The notes beneath the pieces are model-generated. The model was given only the letters and a program-made list of their open reading frames with translations. It was not told the origin of the DNA and ran no database searches. From positions 2,774,655 to 2,838,654 of the forward strand of contig NZ_ATTE01000001.1 in NCBI RefSeq assembly GCF_000419525.1: a stretch of DNA of 64,000 nucleotides, written 5' to 3'. Positions 9,310 to 19,580 of the stretch are shown here, one piece after another. The translations under genes and the position numbers were made by a program. The stretch comes from Leucothrix mucor DSM 2157 (GTDB taxonomy: Bacteria > Pseudomonadota > Gammaproteobacteria > Thiotrichales > Thiotrichaceae). Each line of letters begins with the position of its first letter. Within the stretch, counting starts at the first letter, position 1.

Positions 9310-10193
9310 TACTCCATAGCCTGAGCGGCAAATAGCAGATCTTGCCAAGCATACGCTTTGAAACGCGGCTGGCTTAATAGGTAAAACGGGTGATAAGTGG
9401 CAACCATCGGCGCGTTAAAGCCGGGCTTACGATGTACTTTTTTGCGGAGTCTAGCCATTGGCTCTCGTGAACCCAATACACGCTGTACGGTATCGCGCCC
9501 CATTAACACCACCATTTCAGGCTTAATTAATTCGATTTGTCGCTGCAGATAAGATTCACAAGCTACAACCTGTAGCTCAGTGGGCGAGCCATCTAGCGGG
9601 GTACGGCATTTGAGCAAGCTGGTTACATAAACCTCGCTTTTGTCGACGCCCAAACTGCTCAGCATATTATTGAGAAGGATGCCACTTTCGCCGCTCATGG
9701 GCTGGCCTGCAATTTCATCTTCCAAACGCGGTACATCACCAACAAATAGCCACTTGGCTTGACGATTGCCGTCACCAAAGACCACCTGCTGACGGCCACG
9801 CGATAGATCGCAATTTTCACATTGCTCAACGGTCTGCTGCAAGTTAGCCCAATCCATCTCATGCAAGCCTTGAACAGGCACTGGAGTGATGGGCTTAACC
9901 ACGGGCTTATCATCAAGCTCAGCAACCAGTTCAGCGATATTCGCACCAACCGAGCCTTGCAGCCCGCGAATCAAATCACTGGCAGCTGCCATGCCGGCTT
10001 GACGTTGCGCCTTTTCGACGACTGGCGCAGGAGCGGATTCATTAGCTGCCGGACTAGCATTTGATTCCAGCGGCCCTGCAACGGCTTGAGCATCGGCGAG
10101 CACTGAAGGATCAGGCACCGCCATATCACGGGAAATCCAAACCGGAATTCCCATCGCATTAAGGTATTCTATTTGCTGCTGGCTAACCGCCAT
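9309..10193 (-). CDS. Family 4-type uracil-DNA glycosylase with extended N terminus
   Basis: A 294-residue protein. The C-terminal UDG domain (about 120-290) holds four Cys that could ligate an Fe-S cluster: CENC, then one Cys in LLKCRTP and one in VACESYL. Motif A is GDVPRLEDEIAG-Q-P, a variant of the usual GEAPG..ED..G.PF. Motif B is TYHPFYLL. The first 110 residues begin with a conserved-looking segment (QQQIEYLNAMGIPVWI) and then form an Ala/Pro-rich linker absent from minimal family-4 enzymes. It should excise uracil from DNA. It sits between leuA (9 bp) and rimI (1-bp overlap). Confidence 0.85.
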   Translation of the reverse strand: MAVSQQQIEYLNAMGIPVWISRDMAVPDPSVLADAQAVAGPLESNASPAANESAPAPVVEKAQRQAGMAAASDLIRGLQGSVGANIAELVAELDDKPVVKPITPVPVQGLHEMDWANLQQTVEQCENCDLSRGRQQVVFGDGNRQAKWLFVGDVPRLEDEIAGQPMSGESGILLNNMLSSLGVDKSEVYVTSLLKCRTPLDGSPTELQVVACESYLQRQIELIKPEMVVLMGRDTVQRVLGSREPMARLRKKVHRKPGFNAPMVATYHPFYLLSQPRFKAYAWQDLLFAAQAME

Positions 10194-10202
10194 GTAGCGA
10201 AG

Positions 10203-11750
10203 TTACACGCCGCTGAGCTGGGGATGTTCCCGCTCAACTTGAGTTGCAATTTTATTGAGCGCATCGATATACGCTTTGGCTGATGCCACAATAATATCGG
10301 TGTGCGCACCATTACCGTAAATCAGCTTGCCATCTTTCGCCAAACGTACCGTCACCTCACCTTGAGAGTCAGTCCCTTTGGTCACTGCATTCACTGAATA
10401 AAGCTCTAGCTTGGCGTCACTTCCCGTTATGGATTTAATCGCTGAATAAACGGCATCTACCGTGCCATCGCCAGCCGCTTCGGCTTTCACTTCTTTACCG
10501 TCAACCGATAGCGTGACGGTTGCCACAGGCGTTTCACCGGTTTCGGAACAAACGTGTGAGGAGACTAAAACATAACGCACTTTTTCAGGCGCTAAGCTAG
10601 TGTCATTAGCGATGATCCGTAGATCTTCATCGAAGACTTCGTGCTTCAGATCAGCAAGGTCTTTAAAGCGCGCAAACACTTCATTCAATTCAGACTCGGT
10701 TTCGATTTCAATACCTAACTCAACTAAACGACTCTTTAGCGCATTACGCCCAGAGTGCTTACCCAGCACGATTTTATTGTCTGACCAGCCCACATCCTGC
10801 GCGCGCATGATTTCGTAGGTTTCGCGGGATTTCAGCACGCCATCCTGATGAATGCCGGACTCATGCGCAAAAGCATTTGCCCCAACAATCGCTTTGTTTG
10901 GCTGAACCATAAAACCCGTGACGGAAGAGACCAAACGCGACGTTGGTACAATCACTGTGGAATCAATATTGGTATCGCAGCTAAACACGTCACGGCGGGT
11001 TCTGATCGCCATCACAACCTCTTCTAACGCCGCATTACCCGCACGCTCACCAAGGCCGTTGATTGTACACTCGACCTGACGCGCGCCATTTAACACCGCA
11101 GCCAGCGAGTTACTGACCGCAAGGCCTAAGTCGTTATGGCAATGCACTGAGAATATGGCTTTATCGGAGTTGGGGATATTCTCAATCAAACGCTTAATCA
11201 AGTCACCAAACTGGAATGGAATGGTATAACCCACTGTATCCGGAATATTGATAGTCGTCGCACCGGCATCAATGACCTGCTCGATTACACGGCATAGAAA
11301 ATCAAATTCAGAACGACCAGCATCTTCCGGTGAAAACTCGACATTATCAGTAAATTGACGGGCATATTTCACCGCCTTAACTGCCTGCTCAACTACGGCA
11401 TCCGGCTCCATGCGTAACTTGTCACGCATATGAATCGGTGAAGTCGCTAAAAAGGTGTGAATTCGTCCGGAGGCAGCGGGTTTAATCGCCTCTGCTACGC
11501 GCTCAATATCACGCTCAATGGCACGCGCCAAACCACAGATAGTACTGTTCTTAACCGCTTTAGCCACCGCTTGCACGGAAGCAAAGTCACCTGGGCTTGC
11601 TGCCGGAAATCCTGCCTCGATAACATCCACGCGCATCTTCTCAAGCATCTTGGCAATGCGGACTTTTTCTTCCAAAGTCATTGAGCAGCCGGGGCTTTGC
11701 TCGCCATCACGTAAGGTTGTATCAAAGACTATTAAACGATCATCGGACAT
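10203..11750 (-). CDS. leuA: 2-isopropylmalate synthase
   Basis: 515 residues. The N-terminal DRE-TIM barrel shows [28 protein letters not shown] and the metal-binding HCHNDLG with [11 protein letters not shown]. The C-terminal LeuA regulatory domain (about 390-500) is present, so leucine feedback inhibition is expected. It performs the first committed step of leucine synthesis from acetyl-CoA and 2-oxoisovalerate. It follows pssA by 56 bp. I saw no leader peptide or T-box-like structure in that short gap. Confidence 0.97.
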   Translation of the reverse strand: MSDDRLIVFDTTLRDGEQSPGCSMTLEEKVRIAKMLEKMRVDVIEAGFPAASPGDFASVQAVAKAVKNSTICGLARAIERDIERVAEAIKPAASGRIHTFLATSPIHMRDKLRMEPDAVVEQAVKAVKYARQFTDNVEFSPEDAGRSEFDFLCRVIEQVIDAGATTINIPDTVGYTIPFQFGDLIKRLIENIPNSDKAIFSVHCHNDLGLAVSNSLAAVLNGARQVECTINGLGERAGNAALEEVVMAIRTRRDVFSCDTNIDSTVIVPTSRLVSSVTGFMVQPNKAIVGANAFAHESGIHQDGVLKSRETYEIMRAQDVGWSDNKIVLGKHSGRNALKSRLVELGIEIETESELNEVFARFKDLADLKHEVFDEDLRIIANDTSLAPEKVRYVLVSSHVCSETGETPVATVTLSVDGKEVKAEAAGDGTVDAVYSAIKSITGSDAKLELYSVNAVTKGTDSQGEVTVRLAKDGKLIYGNGAHTDIIVASAKAYIDALNKIATQVEREHPQLSGV

Positions 11751-11806
11751 GGTTCTCTCCTTGCCATTGCCGCGCTCATTGGCACGGCAATTAATATTAT
11801 TTATTG

Positions 11807-12625
11807 TTAGTGCTTGTCGCCAGATTTAGCCGGCGTGTCATCCTCGTCATCGTCCAGCGTCAGGCTGATCGTGGGAATGGTTTTCACATAACCAAGCTTT
11901 CTAAGCACCCAATACACTGGGCCGGATAAGGCATAAACCAAGAATGCGGCAAACAGGACTTTCGGTGGGTCAATCGCTGCCAAAGCAAAGGCCAGTACCA
12001 CCGCTAAAATTGCCAGATAAGGCACTTTGCTGCGGTAATCAAAATCTTTAAAACTGGTATAGAGCACATTGCTCACCATCAGCAAGCCCGCACTAATAGT
12101 TAGAATTAATGCAGGGATTTGTACCGAGCGCCCGGTTACATCCAAGTCATCAAAGAACCAGACCATACCGACCATAATTGCGGCAGAAGCAGGACTTGGT
12201 AAACCCACAAAGTAGCGCTTATCCACCTCTTCGATCTGCACATTAAATCGCGCTAAACGTAAGGCTGCACACGCAACATAGATGAAAGCCGCCATCCAAC
12301 CCAGTTTGCCCCAAGCGGCTGACTCAACCGCCATGTGAACCAGTGCCCATTGGTAAATCACCACCGCAGGTGCTACACCAAAAGAGACTAAATCAGACAG
12401 GCTATCGTACTGTGCCCCGAAGTCAGACTGCGTATTGGTCCAGCGTGCAACGCGACCGTCCGCGCCATCCAGCACCATTGCCACAAACACAGCCACGGCA
12501 GCCACTTCGAAGCGGCCATTCATCGCTGCCACAATGGCATAAAAACCGCTGAACAGAGCCGCGGTTGTAATTAAGTTCGGTAATATATAGACACCTTTAG
12601 GCGGTGCAGACTTTTCAGTATTCAT
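11807..12625 (-). CDS. pssA: CDP-diacylglycerol--serine O-phosphatidyltransferase
   Basis: A membrane protein of 272 residues from the ATG at 12625 ([11 protein letters not shown]); an in-frame ATG at 12643 would add six residues. The CDP-alcohol phosphotransferase motif is seen as [12 protein letters not shown], then G-A-Q-Y-D-S-L-S-D. Several hydrophobic segments follow, and the tail is acidic (LTLDDDEDD). This is the type II membrane-bound PssA, not the PLD-like E. coli enzyme. It makes phosphatidylserine, the substrate of the psd product encoded at 24.3-25.2 kb. Confidence 0.93.
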   Translation of the reverse strand: MNTEKSAPPKGVYILPNLITTAALFSGFYAIVAAMNGRFEVAAVAVFVAMVLDGADGRVARWTNTQSDFGAQYDSLSDLVSFGVAPAVVIYQWALVHMAVESAAWGKLGWMAAFIYVACAALRLARFNVQIEEVDKRYFVGLPSPASAAIMVGMVWFFDDLDVTGRSVQIPALILTISAGLLMVSNVLYTSFKDFDYRSKVPYLAILAVVLAFALAAIDPPKVLFAAFLVYALSGPVYWVLRKLGYVKTIPTISLTLDDDEDDTPAKSGDKH

Positions 12626-12785
12626 GGGCGCTATTATTAGCACAATTGCTGCTAAAAAAAAATCACTTCAATGAGGATTTGTCGGGTTTGTGGCAATGGT
12701 TCTTTTTGCCTGCCTGCTCCGGTATAGTAGCTCCCCCTTGCCGATCAAATAGTAATCACCTTAACCGCAAACACTGAGTTCATAC

Positions 12786-14864
12786 ATGGATACAAACAAT
12801 GCAATGCAAGCGCCGGTAGCCAAGCGTCAAGCGGTGACCACGGAAATCCACGGCCATCAGCGCGAGGATGACTATGCTTGGTTACGAGAGAAATCAAATC
12901 CCGATGTAATCGCGTATCTGGATGCTGAAAATCAGTACACCCAGCATTGCATGCAACACACGACTGCGCTACAGACTTCACTGTATGAAGAAATGCTCAG
13001 CCATGTTGAAGAAAATGATGACTCAACACCGGTTAAAGTTGGCAACTATTACTACTATCACCGCATCAATGCCGGCCAGCAATATTGGGCACATTACCGC
13101 AAACCAATCGCGCCTGATGCCGTCGAAGAATTGTTATTGGATGAAAATGAGTTAGCAGAATCTGGTGGCCATGATTACTTTGAGCTGGGCGCATTAGAAA
13201 TTAGCCCCGATCACCAATGGCTAGCCTACGCCACCGATACGACGGGTGCAGAAACCTACACCGTGCACGTCAAAGACTTAGCCAACGATAAATTACTGCC
13301 CGATACTCTGGAAAACTGCTCTGGCAATATTAGCTGGGGCGATAGCAACACGCTGTTTTACACGGTCGAAGAAGAAGAGACTAAACGTAGCGATAAGCTC
13401 TACCGCCACTATCTCGCGACCCCTCAAGCAGATGACGTTCTAATTTTTCATGAGCCAGATGTGCTGTTTGGCGTTTCTTCGCAACTCAGTAAAGATGAGC
13501 AATACCTGTTTATCGGCACCGATAGCATTGAAACCAGCGAATATCACTTTATCCCGACAGCCAATATTGATCAGCCAGCAAGATTAGTTCAGGCCCGCGA
13601 AACCGGCATGCGTTACTCCGTCGAACATCATCGTGATCAATTCTACATTGTCACCAATGCCGATGGCGCCACTCAGCAAAAGCTGATGACCTGCCCAGCT
13701 GCCACCCCAGATAAGGCATATTGGACAACATTGATTGCTCATCGCGACGACGTGCAATTAGAAGACATTGAATTGTTTGATGAGTTTCTAGTATGCAATG
13801 AACGCGCTAACGGCTTGCATCAACTGAATGTGATCCAGCTAAGTGACCAAAGCAGTCATTTAATCAGCTTTCCAGAGTCAGTATATACCGTTGGATTTGG
13901 TGCAAACCCTGAGTTTAATACCAGCACGCTACGCCTTGTTTATACCTCATTAGTCACGCCGCTATCGGTTTTCGATTACGATATGGCGAGCCGCAAACGG
14001 GTGCTGATGAAGCAAAAAGAAGTCCCCAATTACACGCCAGAGCATTACACCACCGAGCGCATTTATGCCACGGCAGACGATGGCACCCGCATTCCGATTT
14101 CATTGGTGTATCACAAGGATGCATGGAAGCAGCAAGCGACGTTCTGTCATTTATATGGCTATGGTTCTTACGGCATTACAGTGGAGCCTACCTTCTCGCC
14201 CACTCGCCTTTGTTTACTGGATCGTGGCATGGTTTTCGCCATTGCACACATTCGCGGCGAAGAAATTCATGGTCGTAGTTGGTATGAAGATGGCAAGTTT
14301 CTGAATAAACAGAATTCATTCTCTGATTTTATTAGCTGCGCCAAGCACCTGATTAGCGAAGGTTACACGCAGCCGAAAAAATTATCGATTGAAGGCCGTA
14401 GTGCCGGTGGCTTGCTAATGGGTGCGGTGCTAAACCAAGCGCCAGAATTATTCAGCGTCGCCTTAGCGGGCGTACCATTTGTGGATGTGGTCAATACCAT
14501 GCTGGATGAATCGATTCCACTGACTACAGGTGAGTTTGAAGAATGGGGAAACCCTAAGGACGAGACTTATTACCACTACATGCTCTCCTACTCGCCCTAT
14601 GACAATGTCGTAGCGCAAGACTACCCCACTATATTAGTTACAGCGGGCTTAAATGATCCACGGGTTCAATATTGGGAGCCGGCGAAATGGGTGGCTAAAT
14701 TACGCGCCACTAAAACGGATACCAATCCACTGCTGCTACACATGCACATGGGAGCCGGTCATTTTGCTTCATCCGGACGCTATGCTTACTTAAAGGATCT
14801 GGCATTTGATTATGCCTTTTTGCTGGATCAGCTGGGAATCGCGGACGCGAGAATCGAAGGCTAA
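12786..14864 (+). CDS. ptrB: Oligopeptidase B (S9A serine peptidase)
   Basis: 692 residues. The N-terminal seven-bladed propeller is followed by a C-terminal alpha/beta-hydrolase domain. The nucleophile is Ser539 in EGRSAGG, the acid lies in AGLNDPRVQYWEP, and the His in HMHMGAGHF. The PREPL signature YGYGSYG is also visible. It is expected to cut small peptides after Lys/Arg in the cytoplasm. It starts 143 bp after the divergent pssA and ends in a strong hairpin shared with the convergent DUF937 gene. Confidence 0.95.
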   Translation: MDTNNAMQAPVAKRQAVTTEIHGHQREDDYAWLREKSNPDVIAYLDAENQYTQHCMQHTTALQTSLYEEMLSHVEENDDSTPVKVGNYYYYHRINAGQQYWAHYRKPIAPDAVEELLLDENELAESGGHDYFELGALEISPDHQWLAYATDTTGAETYTVHVKDLANDKLLPDTLENCSGNISWGDSNTLFYTVEEEETKRSDKLYRHYLATPQADDVLIFHEPDVLFGVSSQLSKDEQYLFIGTDSIETSEYHFIPTANIDQPARLVQARETGMRYSVEHHRDQFYIVTNADGATQQKLMTCPAATPDKAYWTTLIAHRDDVQLEDIELFDEFLVCNERANGLHQLNVIQLSDQSSHLISFPESVYTVGFGANPEFNTSTLRLVYTSLVTPLSVFDYDMASRKRVLMKQKEVPNYTPEHYTTERIYATADDGTRIPISLVYHKDAWKQQATFCHLYGYGSYGITVEPTFSPTRLCLLDRGMVFAIAHIRGEEIHGRSWYEDGKFLNKQNSFSDFISCAKHLISEGYTQPKKLSIEGRSAGGLLMGAVLNQAPELFSVALAGVPFVDVVNTMLDESIPLTTGEFEEWGNPKDETYYHYMLSYSPYDNVVAQDYPTILVTAGLNDPRVQYWEPAKWVAKLRATKTDTNPLLLHMHMGAGHFASSGRYAYLKDLAFDYAFLLDQLGIADARIEG

Positions 14865-14869
14865 AAAGC

Positions 14870-14905
14870 AATTCGGGCAGTGGTGCGAAACACCCTGCCC
14901 GAATT
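14870..14905 (-). terminator. Hairpin terminator between ptrB and DUF937 gene
   Basis: Inverted repeat AATTCGGGCAG / CTGCCCGAATT with an inner GTG...CAC. On the minus strand the stem is followed by a T run (complement of 14863-14868), so it should stop the leftward DUF937 transcript; it may also act on ptrB. Confidence 0.75.
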
Positions 14906-14928
14906 TGTCATACGGCTAGAACTAAAAC

Positions 14929-15474
14929 TTAACGAAAAGCCGCTTTAAACGCCATTCCTAATACATCATCAATGATGGAACCATCACCGTCAGAATCCAG
15001 CAAGCTGCCTAAAATTCCGGGAGATGCTTTTTGAGTCGCTGCCGGCGCAGAACTACCACCGAAAATTTGCTTACCTAAAGAGCCCATTACCATCGTCGCG
15101 ACAACTGGCAACATCTTCTTTAATAAGCTCGCACCTAAACCGGTTTCCTGAGCAGCATTGGTCGCCACATTGCGGCTAACATCTTTGCTACCAAAGATAT
15201 GGCCTAATATTGAGTTACCATCTTTAGTTGTTTCTTCACGACCCAGCACACCTGGGTCATCAATGTATTTAGCGTGATTACCCGTGCCTAATGCATTGAT
15301 CAAACTATCAAGGCCAGCACTGTCTTGAGTGTGGTGCTTCATACCACGGGTTAATGATGGCGCTAAAGACGCAACTGCATCACGCGCTTGCGCTTCACTC
15401 ACACCAAACTGACGCGCCAATGCGCTTACTGCATCATTATTTTGGCCGCCTAGTAGCAAATCTGTAACGTTCAA
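14929..15474 (-). CDS. DUF937 domain protein
   Basis: A 181-residue protein rich in Ala/Gly, with the N-terminal pattern LLGGQNNDAVSALARQFGVSEAQARDAVASLAPSL that marks the DUF937 (YidB-like) family. It ends with SLLDSDGDGSIIDDVLGMAFK, an acidic D-x-D-x-D stretch that looks like a calcium-binding loop. No signal peptide or membrane span is evident apart from a hydrophobic helix (LLKKMLPVVATMVMGSLG). The function of the family is unknown. Confidence 0.75.
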   Translation of the reverse strand: MNVTDLLLGGQNNDAVSALARQFGVSEAQARDAVASLAPSLTRGMKHHTQDSAGLDSLINALGTGNHAKYIDDPGVLGREETTKDGNSILGHIFGSKDVSRNVATNAAQETGLGASLLKKMLPVVATMVMGSLGKQIFGGSSAPAATQKASPGILGSLLDSDGDGSIIDDVLGMAFKAAFR

Positions 15475-15554
15475 ATTTCCATCTCCTTAACAGTTTTCTT
15501 ATGCATCACCAGCCTATGTGACCGGCGATGTTCCTACGATAATATTATACTAAC

Positions 15555-16076
15555 TTAGTAGCAGTTGTAATTAATGCGGCAGTTGCGATTATCGCGGCCT
15601 CGACGATTATCTCGACCACCACCAATACTCACACGGTTATTACTGTCGTTGTTACGGACACGATTATCATTGCCGTGATTATGCACTCGAACGTCATTCG
15701 GGGAAATTCTTACCCGACTACGGTCATAGACAGGTGGACGGTAGTAACGCTTGTACAAACGATTTGGCACATTACGCTGATTAGCCCCCGACCAGCGACG
15801 GTAATCACGCGAATACTGCCAACCGTTGTTGTGGTAACGGTAGTAGTTTCCATTATCCCAGTACACATTCGACAAGCCGATTAGGGCATATAAGCCCAGC
15901 GCTGAATCGTAACGTACGCGGTGATTATGAGGCGTGTGACTTAGATAGTGATGGCCGCTATGGTAGTTGTTACTACTGGCAGAAACCCTGACTCGTGTAT
16001 CGTCACATGCGACCAGAAACACGCTGGACAGGGCAATAATTGCTATCATCTTCGCTGGAAGTTTTTTAATGTTCAT
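15555..16076 (-). CDS. Predicted small lipoprotein rich in His, Asn, Arg and Tyr
   Basis: 173 residues. The N-terminal signal peptide ends in a LVAC lipobox (Cys24). The mature part is low in hydrophobics and rich in H, N, R and Y, with repeated RVRxx / NNRV units and an R-G-R-D-N-R tail ending CRINYNC. I recognise no domain. It could be an outer-membrane-associated or surface lipoprotein; the function is unknown. Flanked by the DUF937 gene and a GNAT gene on the same strand, with gaps of about 50-80 bp. Confidence 0.65.
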   Translation of the reverse strand: MNIKKLPAKMIAIIALSSVFLVACDDTRVRVSASSNNYHSGHHYLSHTPHNHRVRYDSALGLYALIGLSNVYWDNGNYYRYHNNGWQYSRDYRRWSGANQRNVPNRLYKRYYRPPVYDRSRVRISPNDVRVHNHGNDNRVRNNDSNNRVSIGGGRDNRRGRDNRNCRINYNCY

Positions 16077-16125
16077 TATATGGACACTCTGTTTTATGGT
16101 TGTACTCTTTTGAGTCCAGAGGCAT

Positions 16126-16638
16126 TCAGAAGTTCAGTTGATAGATGTCGACATTGGAGTTACTGAGGTCCGGCTTTGTATAGCGCCAGCCGTGTTTTTT
16201 ATAGAATGCGACACCCCGTTCATTGGTCGAACTCACCGGAATTCTGGCGCCATTACAGCCCAATTCGCGCAAGGTATGCACCAAGTAATCGTGCATTTTA
16301 GAGCCGATACCACTACCACGCTTTTCACGGATAAGATAAAACAAAGGAATGAAGGTTTTATCGGTGAATAAGGTTTCTACATGAAACTCAATCTGCCCGA
16401 CAATCTGCGAGCCTTCCCAGACATGAATAACGCCGTAGGGATAGGTTTTCTGAAAGGTTTTGAGTCGTTCAAGGTAGTCTGCGCCGCCCTCGCCCATAAC
16501 GGACTCAAATGACTTTTCGGCGCCATAATTAATCAGGAAAGAATCCCGACGAAAGGCAATGCAACTGTCCTGATCATGCTCAATATCAGCTAGTCTGAAC
16601 TCAATGGATGATGGATTAACCACGCTTACGCTCCCCAC
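16126..16638 (-). CDS. GNAT-family N-acetyltransferase
   Basis: 170 residues with the GNAT fold: the beta4-alpha3 acetyl-CoA loop appears as REKRGSGIGSKMHDYL (R-x-x-G-x-G), and the C-terminal NERGVAFYKKHGWRYTKPD is typical. The N terminus (FRLADIEHDQDSCIAFRRDSF) matches GNAT proteins of unknown substrate. The start is not certain; a later Met is not strongly supported. Substrate unknown. Confidence 0.75.
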   Translation of the reverse strand: MGSVSVVNPSSIEFRLADIEHDQDSCIAFRRDSFLINYGAEKSFESVMGEGGADYLERLKTFQKTYPYGVIHVWEGSQIVGQIEFHVETLFTDKTFIPLFYLIREKRGSGIGSKMHDYLVHTLRELGCNGARIPVSSTNERGVAFYKKHGWRYTKPDLSNSNVDIYQLNF

Positions 16639-16679
16639 TGCAAAATAAGAAAGCCTGCTTAACAGGTCTTGTTATCTCT

Positions 16680-16714
16680 GAGTGCATCCAACCCGCAAAA
16701 GGTTCGATGCACTC
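16680..16714. other. Strong hairpin downstream of TerC-type gene, without T run
   Basis: GAGTGCATC / GATGCACTC with an inner AACC/GGTT pair and a seven-base loop. It lies 13-47 bp beyond the TerC-family stop codon on the minus strand. No T tract follows on either strand, so it may be an mRNA 3'-end stabiliser or an inefficient terminator. Confidence 0.4.
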
Positions 16715-16726
16715 ATCGATTAAGCA

Positions 16727-17467
16727 TCATTCATATTTTTTATGCAACTTCAGCGGCTCACTGCGCTTACGCATACGAATATTCAGTGCTTCCACACTCA
16801 GCGAGAACAGCATCGCAAAGTAGATGTAACCTTTTGGTACATGAACATCTAAACCTTCCAACAACAAGGTCAGCCCAACTACGATCAGGAACGATAAAGC
16901 CAGAATTTTGATAGTGGGATGTGCATCTACAAATTCACCAATCGACTTAGATGCCAACAGCATAATGCCGACGGCAATAACAATCGCAATTGCCATGATC
17001 GACACATGATCAACCAAACCAACAGCCGTAATAACCGAATCCAGTGAGAACACAATATCCAGAATCGCAATCTGAATTAGCACCATCATAAAGCCATTGG
17101 CTTTACCGGAAGCGGTTTGCTCTTCTTCAGCACCTTCAATGCTGTTGTGGATTTCATGCGTCGACTTGGCCAACAGGAATAGTCCACCCAGAATCAGAAT
17201 AAGATCCCGTCCGGAGATCTCCTGCCCGAAGACACTAAACCAAGGATCAGTAAGCCCCATGACCCAAGAAATAGAGAACAACAAGGCTAAGCGCGTGAAC
17301 ATCGCCAGCATAATACCCAAGCGGCGGGCTCGGTCGCGTTGTTCATCCGGCAGACGCGCCACCAAAATCGAAATGAAAATAATGTTATCGATACCCAGCA
17401 CAATTTCCAGTGCGGTTAACGTTGCCAGAGCAACCCATGCCTCCGGGCTGGCGATCCATTCAAACAT
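16727..17467 (-). CDS. TerC-family integral membrane protein (YoaE/YgdQ-like)
   Basis: 246 residues with about seven membrane helices. The family signature is near the start: ALTALEIVLGIDNIIFISIL, with the acidic residues thought to bind metal ions in the membrane, repeated as ILDIVFSLDSVITAVG. There is no CBS or CorC domain at the C terminus, which ends in a basic tail. Members are linked to Mn2+ export or to metal supply during secretion; the specific role here is unknown. Confidence 0.85.
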   Translation of the reverse strand: MFEWIASPEAWVALATLTALEIVLGIDNIIFISILVARLPDEQRDRARRLGIMLAMFTRLALLFSISWVMGLTDPWFSVFGQEISGRDLILILGGLFLLAKSTHEIHNSIEGAEEEQTASGKANGFMMVLIQIAILDIVFSLDSVITAVGLVDHVSIMAIAIVIAVGIMLLASKSIGEFVDAHPTIKILALSFLIVVGLTLLLEGLDVHVPKGYIYFAMLFSLSVEALNIRMRKRSEPLKLHKKYE

Positions 17468-17554
17468 TGTAACTCCTGCTTATTATTCGAGATTCTTCGT
17501 TATGGATCATTCGCCAAGACCAAAGTCACCTTCAGTCTTGGCGATAGCGAATTC

Positions 17555-18550
17555 TTAAGAACTCGCCTTCTTGTTATTGAGTTGCTGGCGCACACGGGCA
17601 GCCTGTTTACGTGCCTTATTAATCTCAATGCGCTCAGCAACCGCGCCACCAATATGCGCTTCGCCACGCTGATTCGCCAGCTGAATTTGCTTTTCACGCT
17701 CGGCAAAACGCGCTTTTTTATCATCAGTGACTTTATCGAAACAGGCAGGACAACTCACGCCTGGAATATACTTTTCATTGGCTTTGTCTTCATCGGTAAT
17801 GGGCAAGCGGCAAGCATGGCATTGGTCATAACCACCGCGCTCCAGCTGATGGTTGACCGTCACCCGATCATCAAACACGAAGCACTCGCCTTCCCACAAG
17901 CTTTCTGCCTCATCGACATTTTCCAGATATTTTAGAATGCCGCCTTTCAGGTGATACACCTCGTCGATGCCCTGCTCTTTTAAGTAAGCCGTGGATTTTT
18001 CACAGCGAATACCGCCGGTGCAAAACATGGCCACTTTTTTAGGTTTCTTTGGTAACACATGATCAGCGATATACGCTGGGAATTCGCGGAAACTATCTGT
18101 CTTAGGATTAATTGCATCCTTGAAAGTACCCACCTGATATTCATAATCATTGCGGGTATCAATCAGCAATACATCGGGGTCACTAATCAGCGCATTCCAG
18201 TCTTTAGGATCAACATAGGTGCCGACCACGCGTCGAGGATCAATCCCCTCCACACCCATGGTGACAATCTCTTTTTTGAGTTTGACCTTGGTGCGCTTAA
18301 ACGGCATCACATCAGAAAGCGACTCTTTGCTATCCAACTCTGCCAATCGTGGGTCTTGGCGTAGCCAGTTTAAAACGGCATCAATGCCTTCACGACTACC
18401 GGCAATGGTTCCGTTGATTCCTTCTTGTGCCAGCAGCAAGGTACCGGTTACGGCATTGTCCAGCATTACATCCAATAATGGCTGACGCAGGTCTTCGAAT
18501 TTTTCCAGCGTTGCAAATTTATACAACGCGCATACAACAGTTTGAGGCAT
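17555..18550 (-). CDS. trhO: tRNA uridine(34) hydroxylase (rhodanese-like)
   Basis: 331 residues. The N-terminal acylphosphatase-like domain includes [11 protein letters not shown], the central rhodanese domain holds [13 protein letters not shown], and the active loop [10 protein letters not shown] has C177 and C183. The C-terminal Cys cluster (C-x2-C...C-x2-C around residues 243-270) may bind zinc. TrhO (formerly YceA) makes 5-hydroxyuridine at wobble U34 in tRNA. cmoB, which completes cmo5U34 by carboxymethylation, is also in the window at 59.8 kb but in a separate unit. Confidence 0.93.
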   Translation of the reverse strand: MPQTVVCALYKFATLEKFEDLRQPLLDVMLDNAVTGTLLLAQEGINGTIAGSREGIDAVLNWLRQDPRLAELDSKESLSDVMPFKRTKVKLKKEIVTMGVEGIDPRRVVGTYVDPKDWNALISDPDVLLIDTRNDYEYQVGTFKDAINPKTDSFREFPAYIADHVLPKKPKKVAMFCTGGIRCEKSTAYLKEQGIDEVYHLKGGILKYLENVDEAESLWEGECFVFDDRVTVNHQLERGGYDQCHACRLPITDEDKANEKYIPGVSCPACFDKVTDDKKARFAEREKQIQLANQRGEAHIGGAVAERIEINKARKQAARVRQQLNNKKASS

Positions 18551-18735
18551 AACAATTTCCTGTGCGGTTCGAATCGTAAATCCGAAGCATTAAAAAGGCG
18601 CATTATACAAATAATGTCAGGAAAATCACCCTGTTCCGTGCTAAGCCTATGAATTTAATGGTGGATGAGCCCAATCAACGGTAGAATGACGCGCTTGCAG
18701 GGAACCCTGCGCGAATTACATTACAGGATTAAGCG

Positions 18736-19578
18736 ATGCTGGAAATCGGGCGCATCAATACATTACAAGTATACAAAGAAGTCTCTTTTGGCCTTTACCT
18801 AGACGGCGGTGAAGCCGGTGAAATTTTACTGCCAAAACGCTACATACCAGAAGGCACGCGTGTGCAGGACTGGCTAGACGTTTTCATCTATCTGGACTCT
18901 GAAGACCGTCTGATTGCCACCACTGAAACACCTAAAGTGATGGTGGATGAGTGCGCGTTTCTGAAAGTGGTTTCAGTCACCCCAGTCGGCGCATTTTTAG
19001 ACTGGGGCTTGCCTAAAGACTTACTGGTTCCGTTCAATGAGCAAGACCGCCCGATGGTTGTCGGACGTTCCTATGTCGTTGTTGTCGCGTTAGATGATGC
19101 CACCAATCGCATTATCGCCTCATCACGACTGCAGGACTATTTGGATGAAGAAGCGGATGAGCACATCAGCGTCGGACAAAAGGTCGACTTGCTAGTGAGT
19201 GGCCATACGGACTTGGGCTATAAAGCCGTCATTAATAGCGATTACATTGGCCTTATTTTCGCCAATGAAACCTTCCGCGAGCTACGTCCGGGTACTGAGC
19301 TAAGTGGCTATGTAAAAACCATTCGCCCCGATGGCAAAATTGATTTGCGTATTGATCCTGGCAAAGAAACGGTTGTTGATACCCTTTCCGAAACCATTTT
19401 GCGCCACTTAAGCAATAATGGCGGAACCTCGCAATTAACGGATAAAAGCCCACCAGAAGCGATTTATCGCAGCTTTGGTGTGAGTAAAGCCAATTACAAA
19501 CGCGCACTAGGCCGCTTGTATAAGCAGAAAAAAATCCTGATTACTGCTGAAGAAATTAGCTTGAACGAGGCCACCTAA
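18736..19578 (+). CDS. cvfB: CvfB-family S1 RNA-binding protein
   Basis: 280 residues with tandem S1-type OB folds and a C-terminal winged-helix domain. Family segments are visible: GLYLDGGEAGEILLPKRY at the N terminus, GAFLDWGLPKDLLVPFNEQ in the second domain, and the C-terminal PPEAIYRSFGVSKANYKRALGRLYK. Homologues (CvfB/YitL) bind RNA and influence virulence gene expression in Gram-positives; the role here is unknown. The next gene, rbgA, starts 2 bp after the stop codon, suggesting co-translation and a link to ribosome biogenesis. Confidence 0.88.
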   Translation: MLEIGRINTLQVYKEVSFGLYLDGGEAGEILLPKRYIPEGTRVQDWLDVFIYLDSEDRLIATTETPKVMVDECAFLKVVSVTPVGAFLDWGLPKDLLVPFNEQDRPMVVGRSYVVVVALDDATNRIIASSRLQDYLDEEADEHISVGQKVDLLVSGHTDLGYKAVINSDYIGLIFANETFRELRPGTELSGYVKTIRPDGKIDLRIDPGKETVVDTLSETILRHLSNNGGTSQLTDKSPPEAIYRSFGVSKANYKRALGRLYKQKKILITAEEISLNEAT

Positions 19579-19580
19579 GC

